From Thermus caldilimi (GTDB lineage: Bacteria; Deinococcota; Deinococci; Deinococcales; Thermaceae), in the NCBI RefSeq assembly GCF_004684245.1, contig NZ_CP038452.1, positions 1,288,796 through 1,352,795 of the forward strand: a stretch of DNA of 64,000 nucleotides, given 5' to 3'. The position numbers and the translations under genes were made by a program. Position 1 is the first letter of the stretch; each line of letters opens with the position of its first letter. Under the pieces are notes generated by a model. That model ran no database searches, was not told where the DNA came from, and saw only the letters and a program-made list of their open reading frames with translations. Positions 8,255-17,013 of the stretch are shown one piece after another.

Positions 8255-8364
8255 CCGAAGGGAACCGGGCGGCCCTTTTCAAGTGGTCCCCTGGCGCATG
8301 GGTATGCGGGGGGTGGATAAGTGCAAGTTTTGAGTTACACGACCGGCCCGCACCTACAGGGCCA

Positions 8365-8540
8365 CCTTGGCGTTGCCCCTGAGGGGCTTGCGGTAGGCCA
8401 GCCCGGAGGGCCCTTGGGCTAAGAATCGCTTGAGCACATCCAAGACCGTGGTGCAGTTCTGATGGAAGGGGGCGGCGATCCTAGGGGCGGTCCGCAAGGG
8501 TCGCGTTCTCCTCGGGAGTCAGGCGGATGGGAGTTGCCAT
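8365..8540 (-). pseudogene. IS630-type transposase remnant
   Basis: The minus strand starts MATPIRLTPEENATLADRP, then stops (TAG, 8481-8483). After it another frame resembles part of the helix-turn-helix region (VLDVLKRFLAQGPSGLAYRK). The start matches the IS630 fragment at 5641. This degraded piece fills the gap between the truncated IS4 and the phosphate-transporter gene; nothing else is visible in 8335-8564. Confidence 0.4.
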
Positions 8541-8564
8541 GAGGGGACTCTAAGGGGTGGGTAC

Positions 8565-10061
8565 TTAGGATCGAATGGGGCGGGAGTTATGTAGCTCGCA
8601 TACCAAGTCCCCTATCCGGCCGATGCCCTCGTCAATTTCCTCCAGGAGAAGGAGAAGGTCCAGGTGGGTCAGGGTGGAGGCGCGGGTTTCTTCCCGGCTT
8701 TTTAGGCGGGCGAGGTGGGCCTCCCGTGAGGCCTCGAGGGCTTCACGGAAAGTCCTCCTTTCGGCAAGGGTCCTCTCGGCTAACGCGGCGTTGCTCGTAG
8801 CCAGGGCAGTCAGGGCAGCATCCAGGCGTTCAAGGATCAGAGCGGACAGGTTCGTGAGCTCCTTCCTGCCCTCGGGGCTAAAGGTAATTCCCTGGTCCCA
8901 CAGGCGCTGGGCCTTTCGCAGCATCCGCTTCACTAGGTCTGCCATATGCTCCAGCTCGCTGGCCGCTTTCATCAGGATGAGCGTTTTGTTCTCCTGCGGA
9001 AGTGCCGAGATGTACAGCAGGACCTCACGGCTCAAACGGTCTACCTTGTCCTCCAGCGCCATAAGCAAATCCTCCGTACCTGCGTCGCGGGAAAGGGCCT
9101 CTACAGTCTTTGCCAACATGCCCCTGGTGGTGTCACCGATACGGGAAAGCTCCCGAAGGGCCAGCGCCTGTGCCAGCGGGGGATCCTTGAGAGCCTCGGG
9201 CCTCAGGTACCTCGGCGCCACATCATGGCGCAGAGGGTAGAGGGTAGAGGCCATTCTCCAAAGGCTAGGGTATAACGCAGGAAACGAAACCAGCGCGAGG
9301 AAGTGATAGACCACATGCGTGGCCAAAGCAGAAAAGTGCCAGGGCACCCAGAGAAAGAGGCCTGCCACAAGAAGCCTATGTATGCCAAGAACTAAGGCCA
9401 GGCGTAGGGATGGCAGGGTCGGGTGGACCAACAGGGGACCCGTACATCCCACACCGCCCCCTAGGATCAAGGCGGACGTACCCAGGGCATCGAGGCCTAA
9501 AGCCTGCAGGCTAGTCGCGAGCAGGGCCACGAGGTTGGCTGATCCGATCAGAAAGCCAAGGACAAGCCCGATGGTGAAGTGGATCGCTAGGGGGCTTTCC
9601 ATGAGCCACGGGCTCAGACTCATGGCCTTCTCCTGTGCCAAGCCTATCCCTAGGAAGAGCAGACCTAAGCCGAAGAGAACGCGGGCCAGGGGGCTGCCTT
9701 TAGCCCGCAACAGCACCTCCAGCAACAGGGCCAGGGCTAGGGCAGTAAAGGCCAGCGGGCGGTTTCCCAGACCGACTAGCGCCACCACCGCCGTAGCCCC
9801 TAGAGTACCCCCTAGCGCCAGAAGAGCTGCCTCATAGGCCCCAAGCACACCAGCCTGATGGAGGGCTCGCCCGAGAAGAGTCAGCCCCGTCCCACTTCCC
9901 GTAAAAAAGCCCAGTCCCCCCGCAAGAATCCCTAGGCGAAACCCCCTGAAGCGGGCCAGGAGACGCCGTCCCCGCGGCCCCACCAGCACCGTAGCCCCAT
10001 CCGTGAGTAGGGCGTTTCCGAAGTATAGGAGAGCGAGGCTACCGAAGAGGTCCACGCTCAT
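8565..10061 (-). CDS. Na+/phosphate-cotransporter-like protein with PhoU domain
   Basis: 498 residues. The first ~280 are hydrophobic with 8-9 predicted membrane segments and the NptA/PNaS-type repeats (GFFTGSGTGLTLLGRAL near residue 55; GFLIGSANLVALLATSLQAL near 170). The last ~200 form a helical PhoU-like domain (ELEHMADLVKRML, EEIDEGIGRIGDLVCELHNS). The family moves inorganic phosphate with Na+. Start ATG 10061 overlaps the stop of the glycerophosphodiesterase gene (ATGA), so they are co-transcribed. In this locus, phosphate is released by the phosphatase and by glycerol-phosphate catabolism, so a role in phosphate balance is a reasonable inference. Direction of transport cannot be read from sequence. 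Confidence 0.75.
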   Translation of the reverse strand: MSVDLFGSLALLYFGNALLTDGATVLVGPRGRRLLARFRGFRLGILAGGLGFFTGSGTGLTLLGRALHQAGVLGAYEAALLALGGTLGATAVVALVGLGNRPLAFTALALALLLEVLLRAKGSPLARVLFGLGLLFLGIGLAQEKAMSLSPWLMESPLAIHFTIGLVLGFLIGSANLVALLATSLQALGLDALGTSALILGGGVGCTGPLLVHPTLPSLRLALVLGIHRLLVAGLFLWVPWHFSALATHVVYHFLALVSFPALYPSLWRMASTLYPLRHDVAPRYLRPEALKDPPLAQALALRELSRIGDTTRGMLAKTVEALSRDAGTEDLLMALEDKVDRLSREVLLYISALPQENKTLILMKAASELEHMADLVKRMLRKAQRLWDQGITFSPEGRKELTNLSALILERLDAALTALATSNAALAERTLAERRTFREALEASREAHLARLKSREETRASTLTHLDLLLLLEEIDEGIGRIGDLVCELHNSRPIRS

Positions 10062-10738
10062 CCACGTGCTCCCAGGAGGACATAGGGGTGGTCGCCGATC
10101 AGGCCGTCCACGCCCATCCCTACCAACCGCTGGGCAAGTTCGGGGGCGTTAACCGTCCACACTACCACCGCAAGCCCGCGGGAGTGCCAGGATTTGACCC
10201 GTTCCGCGCTCACGAGGGAGTAATGGGGGTGGATGGCTGCAATGGGCAAGCAGTCCACCAAGGAAGCGGACTCATCTTCCGCCACCAGGAAGGCCAAAGG
10301 GACCCCAGCCCGTGCTCTGGCTAGGACCAGAAGAGCCGTGGGGTCGAAGCTTGAAACCCACACCCGGTCCCTGCCCCTGAGGACCCGTGCTAGGGCCAGA
10401 GCCTGGAGGCCCCCCATACCCGGGATGCTCTTCAGGTCCACGTTGACGAACCGGTCTCCAAAAGCTGCCACCAACTCGAGGACCTCTTCCAACCTCGGGG
10501 TTTGGGGTTCAACGGCTATCAACTCGTCAAAACCGAGCTGCCAAACCGGCCCCAAAGGGGTCTCGAAGTCGTGCCGAACCGCAAAGATGCCATCCTTCGT
10601 TAGATGGACGTCCAGTTCCACGCCGTCTAGCCCTTCCTCTAAGGCTCGGCGGAAACTTGCAAGCGAGTTCTCCTTGGCCAAGGACGGGGCACCGCGGTGC
10701 CCAATGAGCAGGGGGCGCCTAGTGTTAGCGGAAAGCAT
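10058..10738 (-). CDS. glycerophosphodiester phosphodiesterase (GDPD family)
   Basis: 226 residues beginning MLSANTRRPLLIGHRGAP. GDPD motifs are clear: the catalytic HR in IGHRGAP, EN in LAKENSLASF, the metal-binding ELDVHLTKDG and the second His in VRHD. It hydrolyses glycerophosphodiesters to glycerol-3-phosphate and an alcohol. No signal peptide, so it acts in the cytoplasm on imported diesters; the Ugp-type importer across the divergent promoter fits this. I used ATG 10738, which starts at the conserved N-terminus and overlaps the regulator's end by 14 bases, rather than the longer upstream frame. About 226 residues is usual for the short bacterial GDPDs. Confidence 0.85.
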   Translation of the reverse strand: MLSANTRRPLLIGHRGAPSLAKENSLASFRRALEEGLDGVELDVHLTKDGIFAVRHDFETPLGPVWQLGFDELIAVEPQTPRLEEVLELVAAFGDRFVNVDLKSIPGMGGLQALALARVLRGRDRVWVSSFDPTALLVLARARAGVPLAFLVAEDESASLVDCLPIAAIHPHYSLVSAERVKSWHSRGLAVVVWTVNAPELAQRLVGMGVDGLIGDHPYVLLGARG

Positions 10739-11579
10739 CTTCCTTCCCTCGTACGCGCTGAGCATCGATTGCCTGTTGCGAGCGGGCCAGGCTCCAAGCG
10801 GCTTGATCAAGCCGCAACGCCAGCGCCACATAAAGGGCGTCCACAACTGCCAGGTGGACAACCCGGGTGGCCATGGCTTCTACCCGAAAGGCGGCCTCCC
10901 GTACCGGAGCGACCAGGGCTACCGTGGCCTTGTCCACCAGCAGACTCCGAGCAAAGGAGGTCAGGGCGATAATACTCGCCCCTGATTGCGCCGCTTCCCT
11001 AACACTGTCCAGAAGTTCCCGGCTTCTGCCTGTGTGAGAAATGAAAAGTGCTACCTCACCCCCTTTCATCAGACTGGCCGCGACAGCCTGCATGTGGGTT
11101 TCCGGAGCCATGAAGACCGGAAGGCCGATTCTCAGAAAACGATAGTAGGCGTCAAGGGCCACGGGCACGCTGGATCCTACACCAAAGATGCCCACCCGTT
11201 TAGCAGAGGCCAGCAGCTCCACCGCTTGTGCAAAGGTCTCCCCGTCTATCCCTGCCAGAGCTTCCTCGAGGGCTTGCACTTCCGCTTGAAACACCTTACG
11301 CAGGACCGTCAGGGGGCTGTCCTCGGGGTGCACGTCCAGCGATGGAGGAAGGGAAGAGAAATGCCCCACTTCGAAGGCCAGGGCCACCTTAAGCTCCCGG
11401 AAGTCCTTCAGCCCCAGCTTTCGCGACAGGCGGGTCACCGTAGCCGTGCTCGTTCCCGCCTCCGCAGCGATCCTCCGTATCGAGACCTGGACCATCTCGT
11501 GAGGCCGTTCCAGCAGCAAGCGCGCTACTGCCTGCTCCTTGGCCGGCAGGGCAGGCAACTGTGCCCGTAGCTGGGCCAT
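10725..11579 (-). CDS. RpiR/MurR-family transcriptional regulator
   Basis: 284 residues. N-terminal helix-turn-helix of the RpiR family (IRRIAAEAGTSTATVTRLSR, residues ~40-60) is followed by a SIS phosphosugar-binding domain (VGIFGVGSSVPVALDAYYRF; VALFISHTGRSRELLDSV). RpiR proteins sense sugar phosphates. Given its neighbours, glycerol-3-phosphate or a related phospho-compound is a plausible effector (inference). The ATG at 11579 overlaps the stop of the HAD gene (TAATG), so translation is coupled. It probably controls the divergent promoters at 12362-12460. Confidence 0.85.
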   Translation of the reverse strand: MAQLRAQLPALPAKEQAVARLLLERPHEMVQVSIRRIAAEAGTSTATVTRLSRKLGLKDFRELKVALAFEVGHFSSLPPSLDVHPEDSPLTVLRKVFQAEVQALEEALAGIDGETFAQAVELLASAKRVGIFGVGSSVPVALDAYYRFLRIGLPVFMAPETHMQAVAASLMKGGEVALFISHTGRSRELLDSVREAAQSGASIIALTSFARSLLVDKATVALVAPVREAAFRVEAMATRVVHLAVVDALYVALALRLDQAAWSLARSQQAIDAQRVRGKEDAFR

Positions 11580-12364
11580 TATCCCAGGAGGTAGCCGCGC
11601 AGTTCCCATAAGTCCTTCACCACAAGTACGCCACCCTGGGGTAACGAATCCAGCAGAGGATCACCCACAGAAGTGGCCCCAGAAAGGACCAGAGCCGCCA
11701 TAGCCCCAGCGTTGAGGGCAAAGGGGATGTCCACCTCCAGCCGATCGCCCACGTAGAGGCAGCCTGCAGGATCCACTCCCATGCTCTCGGCCACCCTCTT
11801 AAGAAAGCCTGGATCAGGCTTGCCGAAGATCCGCTCTGGCCTTCTCCCTGTGGTGGCCTCCAGCAGGGCCAGGAGGGCGCCAGCATCGGGAAGATGCTGC
11901 CCCTCCGTGGGGCAGGTGGGGTCGGGGTGGGTGGCCAGAAAGGTCGCTCCATGCTCCAAAAAGTAACAGGCTTTTCGCAGGCGTTCGTAAGAGAGGGTTT
12001 GATCGAAACCAACCAGGACGGCATCGGGCAGCTCCTCCACCACCTGGATCCCGTGGCGGCCAAGCTCCGCCGCCAAGGAAGGGGTTCCCAGGACATATAC
12101 TGCCGCATCGGGGTAAAGCTTCGCCATTTCCTCACCGGCCGCGCGGGCACTAGTGTAGACCTGCTTAGAATATACTGGGATACCGGACCGCTGCAGCTGC
12201 AGGGCGTGGTCGCGGGCACTATAGGCGGAGTTGTTGGTGATAACCGCGAGGGGAATGCCTTTTTCTTGAAGAAGGGAAACCAGCTCTGAGGCCCCTGAGA
12301 TCGCTTTTCGCCCCAACAGGAGGGTGCCATCTAGATCGAAAAGACAAGCGGAATATGAGACCAT
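11579..12364 (-). CDS. HAD-IIA phosphatase (NagD/phosphoglycolate-phosphatase-like)
   Basis: 261 residues with HAD motifs: CLFDLDGTLLLG (nucleophile DxD, residues ~9-13), VITNNS, and YVGDRLEVDIPFA (GDxxxxD). A C2-type cap lies between motifs, as in the NagD/glycerol-1-phosphate phosphatase group. It may dephosphorylate glycerol phosphate or phosphoglycolate; the substrate cannot be fixed by sequence. I chose ATG 12364. The TATACT box lies 8 bases upstream on the minus strand, so the mRNA is probably leaderless, as is common in Thermus. First gene of the minus-strand operon (HAD, regulator, GDPD, phosphate transporter). Confidence 0.8.
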   Translation of the reverse strand: MVSYSACLFDLDGTLLLGRKAISGASELVSLLQEKGIPLAVITNNSAYSARDHALQLQRSGIPVYSKQVYTSARAAGEEMAKLYPDAAVYVLGTPSLAAELGRHGIQVVEELPDAVLVGFDQTLSYERLRKACYFLEHGATFLATHPDPTCPTEGQHLPDAGALLALLEATTGRRPERIFGKPDPGFLKRVAESMGVDPAGCLYVGDRLEVDIPFALNAGAMAALVLSGATSVGDPLLDSLPQGGVLVVKDLWELRGYLLG

Positions 12365-12372
12365 CTGAGTCA

Positions 12373-12401
12373 AGTATACGATTTTGTCACGCCATAGTCA
12401 A
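12373..12401 (-). promoter_or_regulatory. promoter of the HAD-rpiR-GDPD operon (leaderless)
   Basis: On the minus strand: -35 TTGACT, 17-base spacer, -10 TATACT (12373-12378), then ATG at 12364. The distance from the -10 box leaves essentially no 5' leader. Confidence 0.7.
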
Positions 12402-12416
12402 CTTACACGAAACTTA

Positions 12417-12445
12417 TTGACAAGCGGGGGGCTCAGTCCTAAACT
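12417..12445 (+). promoter_or_regulatory. promoter of the ugp-glp operon
   Basis: -35 TTGACA, 17-base spacer, -10 TAAACT (near 12440). It lies back to back with the HAD promoter; only about 15 bases separate the -35 boxes, so one regulator bound between them could control both. Confidence 0.65.
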
Positions 12446-12462
12446 GGTATACAAACCAGGAG

Positions 12463-13380
12463 GTGGTAGGACTGTTTCAGCGACTAGTGGCACGTTTACC
12501 AAAGGCCTTGGCAAGGCTTGAGTGGCTTGAAGGATACGGCCTCCTCCTCCCCGCGGCCCTCTTCCTCTTGGTGTTTGTCCTTTACCCCGCCCTCCAGGCT
12601 ATCCTCCTCTCTTTTCAGACAGAAAACCCGTTTGGTCGAGGCCGGGCATGGGTGGGGGTGGTGAACTACGTGGATATTTGGCAGGACCCCCGGTTCTGGG
12701 CCAGCGTGGTCATCACCATACGCTTCGCCGTGATGGTGGCAGTCCTCGAGGTGGTTTTGGGCCTGGTGGCTGCGCTGCTCCTGCAGTACGCGGTCCCCGG
12801 AATAGCCCTCTTCCGCACCATCTTTTTCCTGACCACCGCCGTGTCCACGGCAGTGGCAGCCATCGCCTGGGGATGGTTCCTCCACCCCGTTGGGGGTCTG
12901 CTCAACCGGGCCCTTGAGACCATAGGGCTGCCTCCTCAGGGCTGGCTCACCACTCCCGAGTGGGCCCTTTACAGCGTGGCTGCGGCCACCGCCTGGCAGG
13001 CGATCGGGTTTAACGCCATCCTCCTCACGGCCGGGCTTCAGGACATTCCCGAGGAGATCTACGAAGCCGCCAAACTGGATGGGGCCAGCGGGTCCGTGGT
13101 CCTGCTTAGGATCACGCTTCCGCTGCTGTCCCCGATCCTCTTCTTCGTGGGTATCCTGGCCTTGGTCCGGGGTTTCACCGCCTTCGGCCAGATCCACCTG
13201 CTGACCCGGGGTGGCCCATCGGAGGCGACCACCGTTTGGATCTATCGGGTTTACCTCGAGGCTTTCTCTAACTTCCGCTTCACCTACGCTGCCGCGGAGG
13301 CGGTCTTGCTGTTCGCGCTCTTGGTGATTCTGACAGGCCTTCAGTTTCGCTTCCTGGGAAGGAGGGTCCACTACGGATGA
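12463..13380 (+). CDS. ugpA: ABC transporter permease, UgpA-like (glycerol-phosphate uptake)
   Basis: 305 residues, six predicted membrane segments, and the EAA loop typical of MalF/UgpA permeases (EEIYEAAKLDGASGSVVLLR, ~200-220). The start is not certain: GTG 12463 overlaps the AGGAGG sequence, and a later in-frame GTG (12487) is possible. It forms the membrane channel with the following UgpE-like protein. Substrate assignment rests on the operon: binding protein, glycerol kinase and GlpD follow immediately. The stop overlaps the next ATG. Confidence 0.75.
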   Translation: MVGLFQRLVARLPKALARLEWLEGYGLLLPAALFLLVFVLYPALQAILLSFQTENPFGRGRAWVGVVNYVDIWQDPRFWASVVITIRFAVMVAVLEVVLGLVAALLLQYAVPGIALFRTIFFLTTAVSTAVAAIAWGWFLHPVGGLLNRALETIGLPPQGWLTTPEWALYSVAAATAWQAIGFNAILLTAGLQDIPEEIYEAAKLDGASGSVVLLRITLPLLSPILFFVGILALVRGFTAFGQIHLLTRGGPSEATTVWIYRVYLEAFSNFRFTYAAAEAVLLFALLVILTGLQFRFLGRRVHYG

Positions 13381-14189
13381 AGATCTGGCGGCTGACCCCC
13401 TTGTACCTACTGCTCACCGTCTACAGCATGTTCATTTTGTTGCCCCTGCTCTCGCTCTTCTCGGCCAGCTTCAAGACCGCACACGAGGTCTTTGACCCCA
13501 ACCTCATTCCCCTCCAGCCTACGCTAGAAAACTACCAGATGGCCTGGACAAAGTTTCCCATCGGGCGGTTTCTCCTGAACAGCGCGCTAGTGTCCATCTC
13601 GGTAGCCGCGGGCCAGGTGCTGACCTCGGCTCTGGCTGGCTACGCCCTCGCTAGGGTAAGCCTGCCAGGACAACGCCTCCTGTTTGGGTTCGTGGTCACC
13701 CTGCTTCTGATCCCTGGTGAGGCTACCTTTTTACCCCTCTACGATCTCGTCACCGCCCTGGGTTGGTTGGATACCTACTGGGCCCTGATCGTACCCTTTC
13801 TAGCAACGCCTTTGGGCATCTTCCTAATGCGACAGTTTTTTCGCTCCTTGCCGCAGGACTACTTTGATGCCGCCAGAATTGATGGGGCGGGGCACCTAAG
13901 AATCCTGTGGTATGTAGCTCTCCCCTTGGCTCGGCCCGTACTAGGGGCGTTGGGTGTACTCTCCTTCATTTCCGCGTGGAACATGTACCTCTGGCCTTTA
14001 GTGGTCACGCGTTCGACAGAGATGCAAACGGTGCAGATCGGTGTGAACATGATTCTGAACGAAGAGGCTGCGCGCTGGAATGTAGTGGCGGCAGGGGCGG
14101 TTATGGCCTTGCTGCCTACCTTGGTGGTTTTCTTGTTTGCCCAAAGGCAGCTCGTTCGGGGTATCACTCTGGGCGGCCTGAAGGGATGA
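13377..14189 (+). CDS. ugpE: ABC transporter permease, UgpE-like
   Basis: 270 residues, MalG/UgpE family. Six hydrophobic segments and the EAA loop (QDYFDAARIDGAGHLRILWY, ~160-180) that contacts the ATPase. The ATG overlaps the stop of ugpA (GGATGA). It partners UgpA for carbohydrate- or glycerol-phosphate-type substrates. No ATPase gene is present in the locus; in this class one shared MsmK/UgpC-like ATPase encoded elsewhere can energise several importers. Confidence 0.75.
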   Translation: MKIWRLTPLYLLLTVYSMFILLPLLSLFSASFKTAHEVFDPNLIPLQPTLENYQMAWTKFPIGRFLLNSALVSISVAAGQVLTSALAGYALARVSLPGQRLLFGFVVTLLLIPGEATFLPLYDLVTALGWLDTYWALIVPFLATPLGIFLMRQFFRSLPQDYFDAARIDGAGHLRILWYVALPLARPVLGALGVLSFISAWNMYLWPLVVTRSTEMQTVQIGVNMILNEEAARWNVVAAGAVMALLPTLVVFLFAQRQLVRGITLGGLKG

Positions 14190-14204
14190 AGGGGGTGGAC
14201 GGAA

Positions 14205-15512
14205 ATGCTGAGAAGAGGTTTTTCGGTGGCAGTTCTAGCGGTGTTGTGCTCGTACGGATTGGCCCAGAAGGTGGTTATCCAGTTCTGGCACTCCATGGGC
14301 GGTACCCTAGGGGAGGCAACGCAGGAGCTCGTAAACCGCTTCAACGCCTCTCAGGACAAGGTGGAAGTCAAGGCCCAGTATGCAGGTACCTACGACGATG
14401 GTATCAACAAGCTTCTCGCTGCCTTGCGCTCTAAGAATCCGCCACATCTAGTCCAGGTTTACGACATCGGCACGCAGATCTTGGTAGACTCCCAAGGAGC
14501 TATACCGGTTCAGGATTTCATTCAGCGGGATCGCATCGATCTTAACCGCTTTATTCGCCAGCCCTTGAATTACTACACCGTCGGGGGAAGGCTTCAATCG
14601 ATGCCTTTCAACTCTAGCACACCCCTGGTCTATTTTAACCTGAACGCGCTGCAGGAAGCGGGGATTAAACCCAAGCAGGAGTGGACGTTCGAGGAGCTCG
14701 CTGATGTGGCCCGCAAGCTGACCAAGAGGGACGCAAGCGGCAAGGTAGTGCGTTATGGGATTGCCTTGGCTGACTATGGTTGGTTCCTCGAGCAGATCTC
14801 CTACAACAACGGGTTTTACTACTGCAACAACGAGAACGGAAGAAAAGCGCCTGCCACAGAAGTGAACCTCGACAACCCCGCTGTGGAGAAGTATTTCAAC
14901 TGGTTCCTTAGCCTGTACAAAGAAGGGGTGCTCCTCTACGTGGGCAGGCGGACAGCGGACAGCCAAAGCGCTTTTGCCACGGGGAAGGCGGCCATCACCT
15001 TTGACTCCACAGCGGTTCTGGCCGGGATAACGCGCACGGTGGGGGGCAAGTTCCGGATCTACACGGGCTACTTCCCCTACTTCCAGGAGTTTGGGCGGAC
15101 GGGCGTGTCCATCGGGGGCGCCAGCTTGTGGTTGATGAAGGGTCCTAACCCTCCGGAAGTGGAGGCTGCTTGGTCCTTCATCAAGTGGCTAGTACAGCCC
15201 GAACAGCAGGCGCTCTGGCACCTCAAGACCGGCTACTTTCCCTTGCGAGTGGAAAGCCTCGAGCTCCCCGAGGTCAGGCGGGTGCACCGCGAGAACACCA
15301 ACTACACCACTGCCATCCAGCAGCTCCGCACTTCCAAAGTGTCCAACGTAACGGCGGGGTGCCTCATGGGCAGCTTCCCCGAAATCCGCCAGTTGAGCGA
15401 GCAGGCTCTGGAAGCCGCTATGCAGGGCAAGCCGGTGAAGGAAGCCTTGGCCGAGTACAAGCGCCGGGCGGACGCTTCCTTGGAGCGCTACAACCGGAGC
15501 GTGGGTAGGTAG
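14205..15512 (+). CDS. ugpB: extracellular solute-binding protein, UgpB-like
   Basis: 435 residues, family 1 binding protein. A signal peptide ([20 protein letters not shown], cut before QKVVIQF) directs export. The mature start [10 protein letters not shown] is typical for UgpB and its relatives, which bind sn-glycerol-3-phosphate or glycerophosphodiesters. Inner motifs ([13 protein letters not shown] near 128; [17 protein letters not shown]) also fit. It lies 15 bases after ugpE, and glpK follows after 7 bases. Exact ligand is inferred from the operon. Confidence 0.8.
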   Translation: MLRRGFSVAVLAVLCSYGLAQKVVIQFWHSMGGTLGEATQELVNRFNASQDKVEVKAQYAGTYDDGINKLLAALRSKNPPHLVQVYDIGTQILVDSQGAIPVQDFIQRDRIDLNRFIRQPLNYYTVGGRLQSMPFNSSTPLVYFNLNALQEAGIKPKQEWTFEELADVARKLTKRDASGKVVRYGIALADYGWFLEQISYNNGFYYCNNENGRKAPATEVNLDNPAVEKYFNWFLSLYKEGVLLYVGRRTADSQSAFATGKAAITFDSTAVLAGITRTVGGKFRIYTGYFPYFQEFGRTGVSIGGASLWLMKGPNPPEVEAAWSFIKWLVQPEQQALWHLKTGYFPLRVESLELPEVRRVHRENTNYTTAIQQLRTSKVSNVTAGCLMGSFPEIRQLSEQALEAAMQGKPVKEALAEYKRRADASLERYNRSVGR

Positions 15513-15519
15513 TTCGGTG

Positions 15520-17013
15520 ATGCGACGCTACCTCCTCGCCTTGGACCAAGACACCACCAGCAGCCGGGCCCTCCTCTTCAGCCTGGAGGGGAGGCCTGTG
15601 GCCATGGCCCAGAGGGAGTTCCGCCAGCTCTACCCGAGGCCGGGCTGGGTGGAGCACGATCCCCTGGAGATCTGGGAAAGCCAGCTTGGGGTGGCCCAGG
15701 AGGTCCTCCAGAGGGCGGGGGTGGAGGCCCGGGAGGTGGTGGCCCTGGGCCTCACCAACCAGCGGGAGACCACCCTCGTGTTTGAAAGGGGCACGGGGAA
15801 GCCTCTCTATGACGCCATTGTCTGGCAGGATAGGCGCACGGCCTCCCTCTGCCAGGAGCTCAAGGCCCAGGGCTTGGAGCCCCTCTTCCGGGAGCGCACC
15901 GGGCTTCTTTTGGACCCCTACTTCTCCGGCACCAAGCTCCGCTGGCTCCTGGAGAACGTCCCTGGGCTAAAGGAAAAGGCTGAGCGGGGCGAGGCCCTCT
16001 TTGGCACCGTGGACACCTGGCTCCTCTACCGCCTCACTGGGGGAAGGGTGCACGCCACGGATCCCTCCAACGCCAGCCGCACCCTGCTTTTTAACCTGCA
16101 CACCCTCTCCTGGGACGAGGAGCTTTTGGGGATTCTGGGGATCCCCCCGGCCATGCTGCCCGAGGTGCGCCCCTCGGATGGGGAGTTTGGGGCGACCCTC
16201 CCGGAGCTCTTCGGGGCCCCCATCCCCATCCGCGGGGTGCTGGGGGACCAGCAGGCGGCCCTCTTCGGCCAGGCGGCCTTGGCGGCGGGCCAGGGGAAGT
16301 GCACCTACGGGACTGGGGCCTTTCTGCTCCTGAACACGGGAAAGCGGCCCGTCCCTTCCCCGAAGGGCCTCCTCAGCACCGTGGCCTGGAGCGTAAGGGG
16401 CCAAGCCAGCTACGCCCTGGAGGGGAGCGTCTTCATGGCGGGGGCGGTGGTGGGGTGGCTAAGGGACGGTCTGGGGCTCATTCGGGAGAGCGGCGAGGTG
16501 GAGGCGTTGGCCCGGGAGGTGGCGGATAGTGGGGGCGTGTACCTGGTCCCGGCCTTCACCGGCCTGGGGGCCCCCTACTGGGACCCCTACGCCCGGGGGG
16601 CCATTCTGGGCCTCACCCGGGGGACCACCAGGGCCCACCTGGCCCGGGCGGCCCTGGAGGGGGTGGCCTTCCAGGTAGTGGACGTGGTGGCCCTCATGGA
16701 GGAGGCGGGGGTTTCCCTGGCCGAACTCCGGGTGGACGGGGGGATGGCCGGGAACCATCTCTTCCTGCAGATCCAGGCGGACCTCCTGGGGGTGCCGGTC
16801 CTGAGACCTAGGGTCACGGAGACCACCGCCCTGGGGGCGGCCCTGATGGCGGGGGTGGGGGCGGGAGCCTTGGACCTAGAGGGGGTGAAGAGGGCCTGGA
16901 TCCTGGAGGCTTCCTTTCCTCCCCGTATGTCCCTGGAACGGCGGCAGGCCCTGCACCAAGGGTGGCGGCGGGCGGTGGAGCGGACTTTGGGCTGGGCGAG
17001 GGAGGAGGGATGA
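15520..17013 (+). CDS. glpK: glycerol kinase
   Basis: 497 residues, usual length for GlpK. FGGY-family signatures are present: [57 protein letters not shown]. It phosphorylates glycerol to sn-glycerol-3-phosphate, the substrate of the next gene. Oddity: the phosphate-1 motif reads LDQDTTSSR, whereas GlpK proteins have DQGTTSSR. This is a Gly-to-Asp change (codon GAC) in the ATP-phosphate loop that may weaken activity. Start: ATG 15520 (a GTG precedes it directly). The stop overlaps glpD by four bases. Confidence 0.9.
   Translation: MRRYLLALDQDTTSSRALLFSLEGRPVAMAQREFRQLYPRPGWVEHDPLEIWESQLGVAQEVLQRAGVEAREVVALGLTNQRETTLVFERGTGKPLYDAIVWQDRRTASLCQELKAQGLEPLFRERTGLLLDPYFSGTKLRWLLENVPGLKEKAERGEALFGTVDTWLLYRLTGGRVHATDPSNASRTLLFNLHTLSWDEELLGILGIPPAMLPEVRPSDGEFGATLPELFGAPIPIRGVLGDQQAALFGQAALAAGQGKCTYGTGAFLLLNTGKRPVPSPKGLLSTVAWSVRGQASYALEGSVFMAGAVVGWLRDGLGLIRESGEVEALAREVADSGGVYLVPAFTGLGAPYWDPYARGAILGLTRGTTRAHLARAALEGVAFQVVDVVALMEEAGVSLAELRVDGGMAGNHLFLQIQADLLGVPVLRPRVTETTALGAALMAGVGAGALDLEGVKRAWILEASFPPRMSLERRQALHQGWRRAVERTLGWAREEG

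Larger units (their letters stand above)
7499..8334 (-). mobile_element. IS4-family element, truncated copy
   Basis: The reverse complement of the first two thirds (18730-19566) of the intact IS at 18730-19974. The left terminal repeat (CTCAAAACTTGCAC, rc at 8321-8334) is preserved and followed by the same TGTAA flank on the minus strand. At 7498/7499 the sequence passes directly into the left end of IS3 element B; the last 400 bp of the IS4 are absent from this side of the window. Confidence 0.85.
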
